DNA of 64,000 nt, from the NCBI RefSeq assembly GCF_005146945.1, contig NZ_SWMS01000018.1:62001-126000 (forward strand), in the 5' to 3' direction. The stretch comes from Prauserella endophytica (GTDB lineage Bacteria > Actinomycetota > Actinomycetes > Mycobacteriales > Pseudonocardiaceae). Made by a program: the position numbers and the translations under genes. The notes beneath the pieces were generated by a model that ran no database searches, was not told the origin of the DNA, and worked only from the letters and a program-made list of their open reading frames with translations. Of the stretch, positions 16,869-26,260 are shown one piece after another (positions within the stretch are counted from its first letter, which is position 1; each line of letters begins with the position of its first letter).

Positions 16869-19589
16869 TCAGTGCGCCGCGTCGTTCCAGGACTGGCCGA
16901 AGCCCACCGACACCTCCAGCGGGACCGCCAGCTCGTAGGCGGCACCCATCTCCTTGCGCACCAAGGCTTCCACGCCCTCGTGCTCACTGTCGGCGACCTC
17001 CAGCACGAGCTCGTCGTGCACCTGCAGCAGCATCCGGCTGCGGAGGTCCGACTTGGCGAGCGCGCGGTGGACGCCCAGCATGGCGACCTTGATGATGTCG
17101 GCCGCGCTGCCCTGGATCGGCGCGTTGAGCGCCATCCGCTCGGCCATCTCACGGCGCTGCCGGTTGTCGCTCGTGAGGTCGGGCAGGTAGCGGCGGCGGC
17201 CGAAGATCGTCTCCGTGTACCCGACCTTGGCCGCCTTGTCGACCACGCTGTGCAGGTAGTCCCGCACGCCGCCGAACCGGGCGAAGTAGTCGTCCATCAG
17301 CCCGCGCGCCTCCTCGGTGGAGATGCGCAGCTGCTGGGAGAGCCCGTAGGCGGACAGGCCGTAGGCGAGGCCGTAGTTCATCGCCTTGATCTTGGCGCGC
17401 TGCGCGCCGGTGACCTCGGTGGGCTCCACCGAGAACACACGCGCGGCGGTGGCGGCGTGGAAGTCGAACCCGGACTGGAACGCCTCGATCAGCTCCGCGT
17501 CGCCGGAAAGGTGCGCCATGATGCGCATCTCGATCTGGCTGTAGTCGGCCGTCATGAGCTGGGTGTAGCCGGGCCCCACGACGAACGCCTCGCGGATGCG
17601 GCGGCCCTCGTCCGTCCTGATCGGAATGTTCTGCAGGTTCGGATCCACTGAGGACAGCCTGCCGGTTGCGGCGATGGTCTGGTGCAGCGTGGTGTGGATG
17701 CGGCCGTCGTCGGCGACCGACTTGATCAGGCCCTCGACCGTGGTCCGCAGCCGCGTCGCGTCCCGGTGCTCGAGCAGGTGCTGCAGGAACGGGTGCTCGG
17801 TCTTCTCGAACAGCGTCTGCAACGCATCCGCATCGGTCGTGTAGCCGGTCTTGGTGCGCTTGGTCTTCGGCATGCCCAGCTCGTCGAAGAGCACCACCTG
17901 CAGCTGCTTGGGCGAGCCGAGGTTGATCTGCTTGCCGATGACGGCGTAGGCCTCCTCCGTGGCCTGCCGGACGCGGTTGGCGTAGTGCGCCTCCAGGGTG
18001 GTGAGCTGCTCGAGATCGACGGCGATGCCCGCAGCCTCCAGGTTCGTGATCACCCCGAGCAGCGGCAGCTCGATCTCCGCGAGCAGGGGCGCGCCGCCGA
18101 TGGCGGTGAGCTCGTCGGTGAGCGCGCCGGCCAGCTCGGCCACCGCGCGGGCACGGACCAGCTCACCGTGCACGATCTTGGTCTCGCCGTCCGGGTCCTC
18201 CGCCGTGTCGAGCAGCGACAGCTGCCCGTCGTCGGCGGAGCCCTCCGAGCGCAGCTCGCGGTGCAGGTAACGCAGCACGAGGTCGGCCAGCTCGAACGAG
18301 CGCTGGCCCGGCCGCACCAGGTAGGCCGCGAGCTCGGTGTCCATCGTCAGCCCCTCGACGCGCCAGCCCCTCGCGAGCAGCGCGTGCAGCGGCACCTTCA
18401 GAGCGTGCCCCACCTTGCGGGCGGCCGGGTCGGCCAGCCACGCGGTGAGCGTCTTCTCGTCGGCCTCGTCCAGCTTCGTCACGTCGAGGTAGACGCCCTC
18501 GCCGTCGGGCGCGGACAGCGCGATCGAGCGCAGGTCCGCCGACACCGACGCGCCGGTGGTGCGGAAGGCCAGTCCCGTGGGGCCCGTGTCGCCGGCGTGC
18601 CGGGAGAGCCAGTCGGCCAGCGCACCGGGCTGCAGCGCCCCGCCGCGGATCTCGAAACCCTCGTCGGCCTCCGGCTCCGCCGCCGACAGCGACGCGAACA
18701 GCCGGTCGCGCAGCACCCGGAACTCCAGCTCGTCGAACAGCCGGTGCACCGCGTCGCGGTCCCACTGCTGCACCCGCAGGCCCTCGGGCACCGTCTCGAG
18801 CGGCACGTCCCGGACCAGCTCGGTGAGCTGCCGGTTGAGCAGCACGGAATCGACGTGCGAGCGCAGCGCGTCGCCCACCTTGCCCTTCACCTCGTCGATG
18901 CGGTCGACGAGGTCTCCGAGCGTGCCGAACTGCTTGACCCACTTGGCCGCGGTCTTCTCCCCCACGCCGGGGATGCCGGGCAGGTTGTCCGACGGGTCGC
19001 CGCGCAGGGCGGCGAAGTCGGGGTACTGCGCCGGCGTGAGCCCGTACTTCTCCTCCACGGCCCCGGGGTCGTAGCGCACGAGGTCGGAGACGCCCTTGCG
19101 CGGGTACAGCACGGTCACGGAGTCGGTGACGAGCTGCAGCGCGTCGCGGTCACCCGTACAGATGAGGACCTCGTAGTCGTCGGCCGCCGCCTGGGTGGTG
19201 AGCGTGGCGATGATGTCGTCGGCCTCGTAGCCCTGCTTCTCCAGCACCGGGATGGCGAGCGCGGCGAGGATCTCCTTGATCAGCTCGACCTGGCCCTTGA
19301 AGTCGTCGGGTGTGGTCTGCCGGTTGGCCTTGTAGTCGGCGAAGGTCTCCGACCGGAACGTCTGGCGCGAGACGTCGAACGCCACCGCCAGGTGCGTCGG
19401 CGTCTCGTCCCGCAACAGGTTGATGAGCATCGAGGTGAACCCGAACACCGCGTTGGTGACCTGACCGGTCGACGTTCGGAACCGGTCCGCGGGCACGGCG
19501 AAGAACGCCCGGTACGCCATCGAGTGACCGTCGATTAGCAACAGCCGGGGTGTGTCGTTCGCTACTGAGGTGTTTTGCTTCGGGCTCAC
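16869..19589 (-). CDS. polA: DNA polymerase I
   Basis: A 906-residue repair and Okazaki-fragment polymerase. The N-terminal 5'-3' nuclease domain is seen as RLLLIDGHSMAYRAFFAVPA and in the metal-binding VLICTGDRDALQLVTD; GEKTAAKWVKQFG is its helix-hairpin-helix. The middle ~310-500 region has no intact proofreading exonuclease motifs, as in other actinobacterial PolA. The polymerase domain has motif A TADYSQIEMRIMAHLSGD, motif B RAKIKAMNYGLAYGLSAYG and motif C LLQVHDELVLEV. I chose GTG 19589 (VSPKQNTSV), because the frame upstream overlaps the divergent thioesterase promoter. The length agrees with mycobacterial PolA. Confidence 0.97.
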   Translation of the reverse strand: MSPKQNTSVANDTPRLLLIDGHSMAYRAFFAVPADRFRTSTGQVTNAVFGFTSMLINLLRDETPTHLAVAFDVSRQTFRSETFADYKANRQTTPDDFKGQVELIKEILAALAIPVLEKQGYEADDIIATLTTQAAADDYEVLICTGDRDALQLVTDSVTVLYPRKGVSDLVRYDPGAVEEKYGLTPAQYPDFAALRGDPSDNLPGIPGVGEKTAAKWVKQFGTLGDLVDRIDEVKGKVGDALRSHVDSVLLNRQLTELVRDVPLETVPEGLRVQQWDRDAVHRLFDELEFRVLRDRLFASLSAAEPEADEGFEIRGGALQPGALADWLSRHAGDTGPTGLAFRTTGASVSADLRSIALSAPDGEGVYLDVTKLDEADEKTLTAWLADPAARKVGHALKVPLHALLARGWRVEGLTMDTELAAYLVRPGQRSFELADLVLRYLHRELRSEGSADDGQLSLLDTAEDPDGETKIVHGELVRARAVAELAGALTDELTAIGGAPLLAEIELPLLGVITNLEAAGIAVDLEQLTTLEAHYANRVRQATEEAYAVIGKQINLGSPKQLQVVLFDELGMPKTKRTKTGYTTDADALQTLFEKTEHPFLQHLLEHRDATRLRTTVEGLIKSVADDGRIHTTLHQTIAATGRLSSVDPNLQNIPIRTDEGRRIREAFVVGPGYTQLMTADYSQIEMRIMAHLSGDAELIEAFQSGFDFHAATAARVFSVEPTEVTGAQRAKIKAMNYGLAYGLSAYGLSQQLRISTEEARGLMDDYFARFGGVRDYLHSVVDKAAKVGYTETIFGRRRYLPDLTSDNRQRREMAERMALNAPIQGSAADIIKVAMLGVHRALAKSDLRSRMLLQVHDELVLEVADSEHEGVEALVRKEMGAAYELAVPLEVSVGFGQSWNDAAH

Positions 19590-19649
19590 GACCGTGAGTC
19601 TAGGGTGAGCCTCTGACAGCCCCGCCTTGTGTCGAACTAGGAGCTTTGA

Positions 19650-20093
19650 GTGACCGAGCACGTGTCAGAAGAGGAGATCCGCGAGCAGCTCGCGGGCATC
19701 AGCCCGGAGATCGCGGAGCAGCAACTCAACGACAAGGTCGGTCTCACCTTCACGGAGCTGAGCCCAGAGCGGGTCGTCGGCACGATGCCCGTCGCGGGCA
19801 ACCTCCAGCCCTACGGTCTGCTCCACGGCGGCGCCAACGCCGTGCTCGCCGAGGCGTTGGGCTCCACGCTCGCGGCCCTCAACGCCGGGGCCGGGCGGGC
19901 CGCGATGGGGCTGGAGCTGTCCTGCACGCACCACCGGGCGGCGATGAAGGGACTGGTGACCGGTGTGGCGGTGCCCCTACACGTCGGCCGCAGCACCATC
20001 ACATCGGAGATCACCATCACCGACGAGTCGGGCCGCCGCACCTGCACCGCCCGGCTGACGTGCATCGTCCGGGACCGGCCGCCGGCCTCCTGA
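19650..20093 (+). CDS. PaaI-like hotdog thioesterase
   Basis: A 147-residue single hotdog-fold protein that would hydrolyse an acyl-CoA thioester. The diagnostic helix start is QPYGLLHGGANAVLAEALGS: the HGG motif followed by an acidic residue in the helix, as in the PaaI/YbgC groups. The start GTG 19650 (MTEHVSEEEIREQLAG) lies 60 bp from the divergent polA. This polA-thioesterase divergent pair is common in actinobacteria. The natural acyl-CoA is unknown. Confidence 0.88.
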   Translation: MTEHVSEEEIREQLAGISPEIAEQQLNDKVGLTFTELSPERVVGTMPVAGNLQPYGLLHGGANAVLAEALGSTLAALNAGAGRAAMGLELSCTHHRAAMKGLVTGVAVPLHVGRSTITSEITITDESGRRTCTARLTCIVRDRPPAS

Positions 20094-20124
20094 GAGAACC
20101 GGCGGGCCTGGCGTCGAGACGGGT

Positions 20125-20757
20125 TCAGGCACCGGCACGCGTGAACGTCACATGCGTGACTCCACTCGGCGAGGACGTGGCCTCGACCTGGTAGTCCTTC
20201 TCGACGGCCTCCAGCCCGTCCCAGAGGCGCACGCCTCGGCCGAGCACGATCGGGACCACCACGATGTGCAGGTGGTCGATGAGCCCGGCAGCGAGGAAGT
20301 CGCGAACCACGGTTGGACCACCACCGATGCGCACGTCCTTGCCGCCCGCGGCCTCGCGGGCCGTTTCGAGCGCCTTGACCGGCGACGCGTCGAGGAAGTG
20401 GAACGTCGTGCCGCCCTCCATCTCGATCGAGGGGCGAGGGTGATGGGTGAGGACGAAGACCGGTGTGTGGAAGGGCGGGTTGGGGCCCCACGCGCCCTTC
20501 CAGTCCGGGTCCTCGTGCCAGCCGGGGTGGCCCCACTTGCCTGCGCCCATGATCTCCGCGCCGATTCCCGGATCGTGCTGTTCGACGAAGGCGTTGTCGA
20601 CGCCGCGGCTACCGCCGGGCTGCCACCACCGGGTGGTGAACATCCATTGGTGCAGCCGGTCCCCGGCGTGACCGAAGTGTGCGTCGTGACTCTGCCCCTC
20701 ACCGGTGCCGAAGCCGTCGAGGGAGATGGCGAAGTTGTGGACGCGGGCGAGTGACAT
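20125..20757 (-). CDS. RibD C-terminal/dihydrofolate-reductase-like protein
   Basis: A 210-residue NADPH-binding reductase of the DHFR/RibD-C fold. The N-terminus RVHNFAISLDGFGTGEGQSH corresponds to the 'S.DG' substrate loop of the family, and DVRIGGGPTVVRDFLAAGLI with HLHIVVVPIVLGRG is the cofactor-binding Gly-rich strand and following strand. Start ATG 20757 gives MSLARVHNF; upstream codons lack family similarity. It is divergent from LysR at 20914, which is a plausible regulator. The physiological substrate is not known for most such proteins. Confidence 0.85.
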   Translation of the reverse strand: MSLARVHNFAISLDGFGTGEGQSHDAHFGHAGDRLHQWMFTTRWWQPGGSRGVDNAFVEQHDPGIGAEIMGAGKWGHPGWHEDPDWKGAWGPNPPFHTPVFVLTHHPRPSIEMEGGTTFHFLDASPVKALETAREAAGGKDVRIGGGPTVVRDFLAAGLIDHLHIVVVPIVLGRGVRLWDGLEAVEKDYQVEATSSPSGVTHVTFTRAGA

Positions 20758-20913
20758 GGCTGCTCCTTCTGTGGCCGGAGGTACTGGTTTCCGCTCGCCT
20801 GGATGGACCACCGGCAAGCCGGAAACTCATCGGTTGCCGTCTCGATCGCCCTGACCTGCGGGTAACGTCTAGCTCGGCACCCATACCGACAGGGCAGGCA
20901 GGCACCGCACCCC

Positions 20914-21873
20914 ATGGACCTCGACCTGGCGCAGGTCCGCGCCTTCGTCCTCACCGCCGAGCTGCTGAACTTCAGCAGGGCGGCCGAGCGGTTGTTCCTG
21001 TCGCAGCAGGCCCTTTCCAAGCGCATCGGCAGGCTCGAGGACACGCTCGGCGTCCGGCTGTTCGTCCGGACCAACCGCTCGGTTGAGCTCACCGCCGACG
21101 CCCAGCGGTTCCTGCCCCGCGCCCAGGACCTGCTGCGCGCCGCCGACGCCGCCGTCGCCGTGCTCGGCACCGCCGACGCGCCCGTGCGCCTCGACCTGCT
21201 CGACAACCGGCTCTCGCCGATGTTCATGCTGCGCCGCCTCGCCGCTCGGGACCCAGGGCTGCGGGTGGAGCGCAGCTGGCGGCGAGGGCTGGCGAACACG
21301 CTCGATCCCCTGCTGCGCGGCGAGGTCGACGTGGCGTTCGGCCGCGTCCACGACCTCGGCCGCGAGCTGCCAGCCGAGCTGGACCACCGGCTGGTCCGGC
21401 TGGAACCGCTCGTCGCGCTGCTGCCGCCGGAGCACCCGCTCGCGGGCGGCGACGTGGTCCGCATGGCCGATCTCCGGTCCGAAGGCATCTGGCTGCCTTC
21501 GCTCGCCGGGCCCGTCGAGTGGCTGGCGTTCCTGCGCCGGATGAGCGAGAGCCTCGGCGTGCCGCTCGACGACTCCGGGGTCAGCTTCGACCTGCGGCAC
21601 ACGCTGGAGCAGACCCGCTACGGCCCGCCGCGCGTGACGCTGGCCGGTGCCGACATGGAGCTGGCTCCAGACCTGAACCTGCGGGTGCTGCCGTTCGAGC
21701 CCTCACCGCTGTTCCCCTGGTCGGTCGTGTGGCGCAAGGGCAGGCAGCGCCCCGCCGTCAGCAAGCTGCTCGCCCTCGCGGGTCACACGAGCCGGGCCGA
21801 GGGCTGGTGCGACCACGACCCGGCGCGAACGTGGCTCCCCGACGCCCCCGCCTCGGCGAGGCGGTCGTCATAG
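20914..21873 (+). CDS. LysR-family transcriptional regulator
   Basis: A 319-residue regulator. The N-terminal winged HTH is LAQVRAFVLTAELLNFSRAA followed by LFLSQQALSKRIGRLEDTLG. The effector domain follows from about residue 90 (PVRLDLLDNRLSPMFMLRRL and GEVDVAFGRVHDLG). It lies 156 bp from the divergent RibD-like gene and overlaps the convergent hydrolase by 6 bp. By the LysR habit it probably controls the divergent reductase; no T-N11-A box was certain. Confidence 0.92.
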   Translation: MDLDLAQVRAFVLTAELLNFSRAAERLFLSQQALSKRIGRLEDTLGVRLFVRTNRSVELTADAQRFLPRAQDLLRAADAAVAVLGTADAPVRLDLLDNRLSPMFMLRRLAARDPGLRVERSWRRGLANTLDPLLRGEVDVAFGRVHDLGRELPAELDHRLVRLEPLVALLPPEHPLAGGDVVRMADLRSEGIWLPSLAGPVEWLAFLRRMSESLGVPLDDSGVSFDLRHTLEQTRYGPPRVTLAGADMELAPDLNLRVLPFEPSPLFPWSVVWRKGRQRPAVSKLLALAGHTSRAEGWCDHDPARTWLPDAPASARRSS

Positions 21874-22668
21874 CCGCCGCTGGAACCACTCGGTGAACTC
21901 GGCGTCGGCCACCGCCGCGTGCGGCGTCTGCGGCGCGGGCTCCAGCCCCGGCTCCTCGGCGAGCGCGTGCTCCATGCCGGGCACCACGACGAGCCTGCCG
22001 CGCTCGCCCAGCTCGCGGTACAGCGCCTCGGCGGGCTCGCGGAAGGCGACGTCGTCCTGCTCGCCGACCACCAGCAGCACGTCCGTGCCGAGCTCCCCCG
22101 CCCTGCGGACGAAGTCGAACCGCTCGGCCACCGCCCGCGAGCGCTCGCTCCAGTGGTAGGTCACGCCGAACCGCCGCGCGTTCGCCGCGACCACCGGCGC
22201 CAGCTGGATCACCGGGCTGACCAGCGCCGCCGCCGCGACGGGAACCTCTGCCCTCGCGAGCACCTCCAGCGCGACGGCCGACCCCGCCGAACCGCCCGCG
22301 ACACCGATCGGCGCCTCCGTGATCGGCAACTGCTCGCGCAGCGCCTCCAGCGCGGCCGGCAGCTCGGCCGCGGCCTGGTCGGTCACCGGCTCCGCGATGT
22401 TGAGCACGTAGTCCTCGCCCGCCAGCCGGAAGAACTCGTCGGGCCCGCCGGGGAGCGGCCGTTCCCCGGACATCGGCAGTCCGAAGTAGACGCGCCACGC
22501 CGGCACCCCCGACATCGGCAGGGCCGAAGCCATGGCCCGCTCGCTGCGCGGCGCGTCCATCAGGTGCCACGTCACGACGGCCGGGGCCGGGCCACCGGTG
22601 CCCTCGGGGCGCAGCGCCACGTACGGCACTCCGGCGGCGACACCCTTGATCATGGCCGAGGTATCCAT
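21868..22668 (-). CDS. Alpha/beta hydrolase (dienelactone-hydrolase-like)
   Basis: A 266-residue serine hydrolase. The nucleophile elbow is GVAGGSAGSAV (GxSxG, Ser in the middle). The acid is in LLVVGEQDDVAF and the His in VVPGMEHALAEE, all in the order expected of the family. There is no signal peptide. ATG 22668 has a strong RBS (CAGGAGGAACC). It is convergent with and overlaps the LysR gene slightly. The substrate is unknown. Confidence 0.85.
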   Translation of the reverse strand: MDTSAMIKGVAAGVPYVALRPEGTGGPAPAVVTWHLMDAPRSERAMASALPMSGVPAWRVYFGLPMSGERPLPGGPDEFFRLAGEDYVLNIAEPVTDQAAAELPAALEALREQLPITEAPIGVAGGSAGSAVALEVLARAEVPVAAAALVSPVIQLAPVVAANARRFGVTYHWSERSRAVAERFDFVRRAGELGTDVLLVVGEQDDVAFREPAEALYRELGERGRLVVVPGMEHALAEEPGLEPAPQTPHAAVADAEFTEWFQRRL

Positions 22669-22820
22669 GGTTCCTCCTGTTGTCTTTCCCGTGTGAGAAC
22701 AAGCAAACCGCCTGCTCAACGCCCCGTCCAACAGCTTTCGCGGTGCCCGTGACAACCTGCGGTTGTGATCGGGACCGGCCGCCCGCCCGCGGCCGCACCG
22801 GTCACCGATAGCCTGGCCAG

Positions 22821-24458
22821 ATGGAGCAGGACAACGTCGGAGCGACACTCGACGAACTGGTGCAATGGGCGGACAAGGCGCTGCGGGAGCCTCCCGTCGA
22901 CACCGGCCACGCGGAGCTGGCGTTGCGGCTGCTCTCCGAGGAGCTGGGCGTTCACGACCTCGCACAGCTGCGGCCAGGACACCTGGCCGAGCTGCTGCTC
23001 GGCGTGTACCAGGAGGCCGTCGAACCCGGGCACGAGGCGGACGCCGTCGTCGCGCTCCACCACCTGCTCACGTTCGCGGGCGACACCGGGCGGCTCACCG
23101 CCGAGGACGTGACCGCGCTGCGGGAGGAACTGGACTACATCGAACCGGAACTGGGCGCCGTCGCGGACGTGGACCTCAGGGAGGCGTACGGCCTTCCCGA
23201 CCGCATCGGCCCCCTGCGACTGCCCACCGAACCGGAGCTCGCCGAGGCCGCGCGGCGGACAAGGGTGCTCGACCGCGCCAAGCGGCTCGCGCTGTGGTGC
23301 GGCGAGGGCCGCGCGACCTTCGAGTCCGTCGGCCTCGGCGCCGAGGACCGCGCCGCCGCCGCGAGCGAGCTCGGGGAGTCCGAAGAGGACATCATCCAGC
23401 TGTACCTGCTGGCCGAGGACGTCGACTTCATCATCCCCGGCCCCGAGGGCACACAGGTCGGCGAGGCCGTCGACGCCTGGCCGGAGGGCAGTGACGAGGA
23501 CGTGCTGGACACCTGGGACCGGGCGCTGGCGGCCGTGCTCGCGTGGAGCCTGCTCACCGACGCCGACCGCGCCGGTGAGGACGGGCTGGACTTCGAGGGC
23601 GCGGGCGCGTGGTTCATGCCGCTCTTCCTCTCCCGCTACCGCGGTCTGCCGGTGGCCGCGATCAGCGAGATGATCTTCGAGCTCGCCACCACGGAGCTGG
23701 TCGCCGACGACGCCCGCGCCCGCTGGGACGCCTGGGTCGCCGAGCACGGCGAGCCGGCGGAGGTCCTGCTCCGCCGCCTCACCGAGCTCGGCGCCGTGGA
23801 GATCTCCGACGGCGTCGCGCGCGCCACGCCGCTCGCGGTGTGGGCCATGCGCGACGAGCTGATCGAGTCCGGCGTCGAGGTGCCCCTGCTGCCGCCGGCC
23901 GAGGAGCTGTCGGCGGCCGACCTGCTCGAGCTCGCTCTGTCTGGAATGGACGGTGAGCTGGAGGCCGAGATGGAGGCGTGGCTCGGGCGGCGCTCCGGCG
24001 ACGCTGCGGCCGCGGAGTTGCTCGCGGCCGCCGCCGAGGGCGGGGCGCCCGAGCGGACGATCGCGGCAGGGCTCATCCGGGAGTGGATCGGCGCCGAGGC
24101 GGAGGCGCAGCTGCGCAAGGCACTCGACGTGCCCATGCTCCGGCGGCACGCCAAGGCGTCGCTGGAGCTGCTGCTCGGCCCGCACCCTGACTTCGCGGCC
24201 ACCGAGGAGGACGGCGCGTGGCTGCTCGTCGACGAGATCGCAGGCAGCGCGCACGGCATCGCCGACGAGGACCTGCCCGTCCTGCTCGGCGCGACGGTGC
24301 CGGCCGAGTACGCGGCGCTGTTCGACACGATGTGGCGGCTCGACCATCCCGACACGCACCGGGTGCTCACGCTGCTCGGCGAGCACCACCCGGACAAGGC
24401 CGTCGCGAAACAGGCCCGGAAGGCCGCCTACAAGGCAGCCGACCGAGCCCGCTCCTGA
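22821..24458 (+). CDS. Large hypothetical protein, acidic, mostly helical
   Basis: A 545-residue protein starting at ATG 22821 with very strong high-GC codon bias. It is rich in Glu, Ala and Leu, has no signal peptide or membrane helix, and looks largely alpha-helical. Segments such as LRLLSEELGVHDLAQL and KAVAKQARKAAYKAADRA resemble helical-repeat or scaffold proteins. I do not recognise any catalytic motif or domain. Downstream lies the repeat/palindrome patch, then convergent livF. Function unknown. Confidence 0.8.
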   Translation: MEQDNVGATLDELVQWADKALREPPVDTGHAELALRLLSEELGVHDLAQLRPGHLAELLLGVYQEAVEPGHEADAVVALHHLLTFAGDTGRLTAEDVTALREELDYIEPELGAVADVDLREAYGLPDRIGPLRLPTEPELAEAARRTRVLDRAKRLALWCGEGRATFESVGLGAEDRAAAASELGESEEDIIQLYLLAEDVDFIIPGPEGTQVGEAVDAWPEGSDEDVLDTWDRALAAVLAWSLLTDADRAGEDGLDFEGAGAWFMPLFLSRYRGLPVAAISEMIFELATTELVADDARARWDAWVAEHGEPAEVLLRRLTELGAVEISDGVARATPLAVWAMRDELIESGVEVPLLPPAEELSAADLLELALSGMDGELEAEMEAWLGRRSGDAAAAELLAAAAEGGAPERTIAAGLIREWIGAEAEAQLRKALDVPMLRRHAKASLELLLGPHPDFAATEEDGAWLLVDEIAGSAHGIADEDLPVLLGATVPAEYAALFDTMWRLDHPDTHRVLTLLGEHHPDKAVAKQARKAAYKAADRARS

Positions 24459-24465
24459 CCTTGCC

Positions 24466-24510
24466 CCTACTGCACCTACTGCACCTACTGCACCTACTGC
24501 ACCTACTGCA
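24466..24510. repeat. Five tandem copies of CCTACTGCA
   Basis: The 9-bp unit CCTACTGCA occurs five times without a mismatch. The last unit merges into the left arm of the inverted repeat that follows, whose right arm contains one reverse-complement unit at 24613-24621. It lies just after the stop codon of the 545-aa gene. The exact repeats imply recent expansion by replication slippage. Confidence 0.95.
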
Positions 24511-24621
24511 GTGAAGGCCACCATGCCTGCGCCCACCCGTCTCCCACCACCGCCCAAACGGAGACGCTGACGCGCCGCTGTGTTTGATCAACGCAGTGAA
24601 GGTGGCCTTCACTGCAGTAGG
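24502..24621. repeat. Split inverted repeat, repeat family copy 2
   Basis: The left arm 24502-24522 (CCTACTGCAGTGAAGGCCACC) and right arm 24601-24621 are perfect 21-bp complements, but unlike copies 1 and 3 they are separated by 78 nt. Inside, TTGATCAACGCA (24584-24595) resembles the central TTGAACGCA of the intact copies. It looks like a palindrome whose middle was replaced or expanded. It lies between convergent genes like the other copies. Confidence 0.85.
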
Positions 24622-24630
24622 GCGCTCGGC

Positions 24631-25344
24631 TCAGGCGACGCCGAGGTAGGCCTCCTTGATCGACTCGTCGGCGAGCAGCTCCCTGCCCGTGCCCGACTTG
24701 ACGATCGAGCCGGTCTCCAGCACGTAGGCGCGGTGGGCCCGCGACAGCGCCTGCTGCGCGTTCTGCTCCACGAGCAGCACCGTGGTGCCTTCCTTGTTGA
24801 TCTCCGTGATGATCCGGAAGATCTGCTGGATGAACTGCGGCGCCAGCCCCATCGAGGGCTCGTCGAGCAGCAGCAGCTTCGGCTTCGACATCAGCGCGCG
24901 CCCGATGGCGAGCATCTGCTGCTCACCGCCGGAGAGCGTGCCGCCCGCCTGCGTGCGCCGCTCCGCGAGCCGGGGGAACAGCTCGAAGACGTGGTCCATC
25001 TCCGCGGCCAGATTCTTGCGGTCCTTGCGCGCGTAGGCGCCCATGTCGAGGTTCTCGTGAACCGTCATCCCGGGGAAGATGCCCCGGCCCTCGGGTGCCT
25101 GCGAGATCCCTCGCACCACCCGCAGGTCGGCTCGCAGCCGCGTGATGTCCTCACCCGCGAACGTGATCGTGCCCGCGGAGACGGGCCGGATCCCGGAGAT
25201 CGCGCGCATCGTGGTGGACTTGCCGGCCCCGTTGGCCCCGATGAGGGTGACGATCTCGCCCTCGTTGACGGTGATCGTCAGTTCCGAAACCGCCTTGATC
25301 CGTCCGTAGTGGACGGACACGCCGGAAAGCTCAAGCAATGTCAT
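24631..25344 (-). CDS. livF: Branched-chain amino acid ABC importer, ATPase LivF
   Basis: A 237-residue ATP-binding subunit of the LivF type. Walker A is GANGAGKST, the signature is LSGGEQQMLAIGRAL, and Walker B is PKLLLLDEPSMGLAP, where SMGLAP after the DEP is characteristic of LivF. The switch His is replaced by Gln in LLVEQNAQQAL, also typical of LivF. It is the last gene of the five-gene liv cluster and its ATG (25344) overlaps livG by 14 nt. It drives uptake of branched-chain amino acids or related compounds. Confidence 0.93.
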   Translation of the reverse strand: MTLLELSGVSVHYGRIKAVSELTITVNEGEIVTLIGANGAGKSTTMRAISGIRPVSAGTITFAGEDITRLRADLRVVRGISQAPEGRGIFPGMTVHENLDMGAYARKDRKNLAAEMDHVFELFPRLAERRTQAGGTLSGGEQQMLAIGRALMSKPKLLLLDEPSMGLAPQFIQQIFRIITEINKEGTTVLLVEQNAQQALSRAHRAYVLETGSIVKSGTGRELLADESIKEAYLGVA

Positions 25345-26260
25345 CGTCGGGAACTCCCAGGTAGGCGGCGATCACGGCGGGGTTCTCCCTGATCTCGGCT
25401 GGCACGCCCTCGGCGATCTTCTTGCCGAACTCCAGCACCACGATCCGGTCGGTCACGCCCATCACGAGCTTCATGTCGTGCTCGATGAGCAGCACCGTGT
25501 ACCCGTCGTCGCGGATCTTGCGGATCAGCCCCATCAGCTCTTCCTTCTCGATGGGGTTGAACCCGGCGGCGGGCTCGTCGAGGCACAGCAGCTTGGGCTC
25601 GGTCGCGAGCGCGCGGGCGATCTCCAGCCGCCGCTGGTAGCCGTACGGCAGGTTCTTCGCCTTGTCGGCGGCCCGGTCGACGATGCCGACGAAGTCGAGC
25701 AGCGCCATGGCCCGCTCGATCGCCGACTTCTCCTCCCGGAAGTGCCTCGGCGAGCGCACGAGCGCGCCGATGACACTCGTCTTGTGCCGCGCGTCGGTGC
25801 CGACGACCACGTTCTCCAGCGCCGTCATCTCGCCGAAGAGGCGGATGTTCTGGAACGTCCTGGCGATGCCGCGCCGGGTGATGTTGTGCTTGGCGAGCTT
25901 GCCGAGCGGCTTGCCCTCCAGCAACACCCGGCCGGATGTCGGCCGGTAGACGCCGGTCATGGCGTTGAAGCACGTGGTCTTGCCGGCGCCGTTCGGGCCG
26001 ATGAGGCCGAGGATCTCGCCGCGGCGGATGCCGAACGACACCGAGTCCAGCGCCGTCAGGCCGCCGAAGCGCACGGTCAGGTCCTCGATCTCGAGCAGCG
26101 TCTGCCCGACGTCGACGGCCATCTCACGGTCGGAGGCGACGACCTCCGCGACCTCGGCCTCGTGCTCGGCGAGCTCCGCCTCGGTCATCTGCTGCAGCTC
26201 GGCGACGAGACCGCCCTCGGCCTTCACCTCAGGGCCGTTGCCGTTCTCCGGCTGGGTCAT
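25331..26260 (-). CDS. livG: Branched-chain amino acid ABC importer, ATPase LivG
   Basis: A 309-residue ATPase. An unusual acidic N-terminal extension of ~55 residues ([20 protein letters not shown]) precedes the standard LivG domain, which starts at [20 protein letters not shown]. Walker A is [26 protein letters not shown] is the LivG Q-loop, and Walker B is [15 protein letters not shown] (AAGFNP is diagnostic for LivG). The extension is not needed for ATP binding. Start ATG 26260 overlaps the livM stop. Confidence 0.93.
   Translation of the reverse strand: MTQPENGNGPEVKAEGGLVAELQQMTEAELAEHEAEVAEVVASDREMAVDVGQTLLEIEDLTVRFGGLTALDSVSFGIRRGEILGLIGPNGAGKTTCFNAMTGVYRPTSGRVLLEGKPLGKLAKHNITRRGIARTFQNIRLFGEMTALENVVVGTDARHKTSVIGALVRSPRHFREEKSAIERAMALLDFVGIVDRAADKAKNLPYGYQRRLEIARALATEPKLLCLDEPAAGFNPIEKEELMGLIRKIRDDGYTVLLIEHDMKLVMGVTDRIVVLEFGKKIAEGVPAEIRENPAVIAAYLGVPDDDIA

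Noticed and set aside
24466-24510. Possible CRISPR-like array
   Set aside because: The units are 9 bp and directly adjacent with no spacers; it is a simple tandem repeat.
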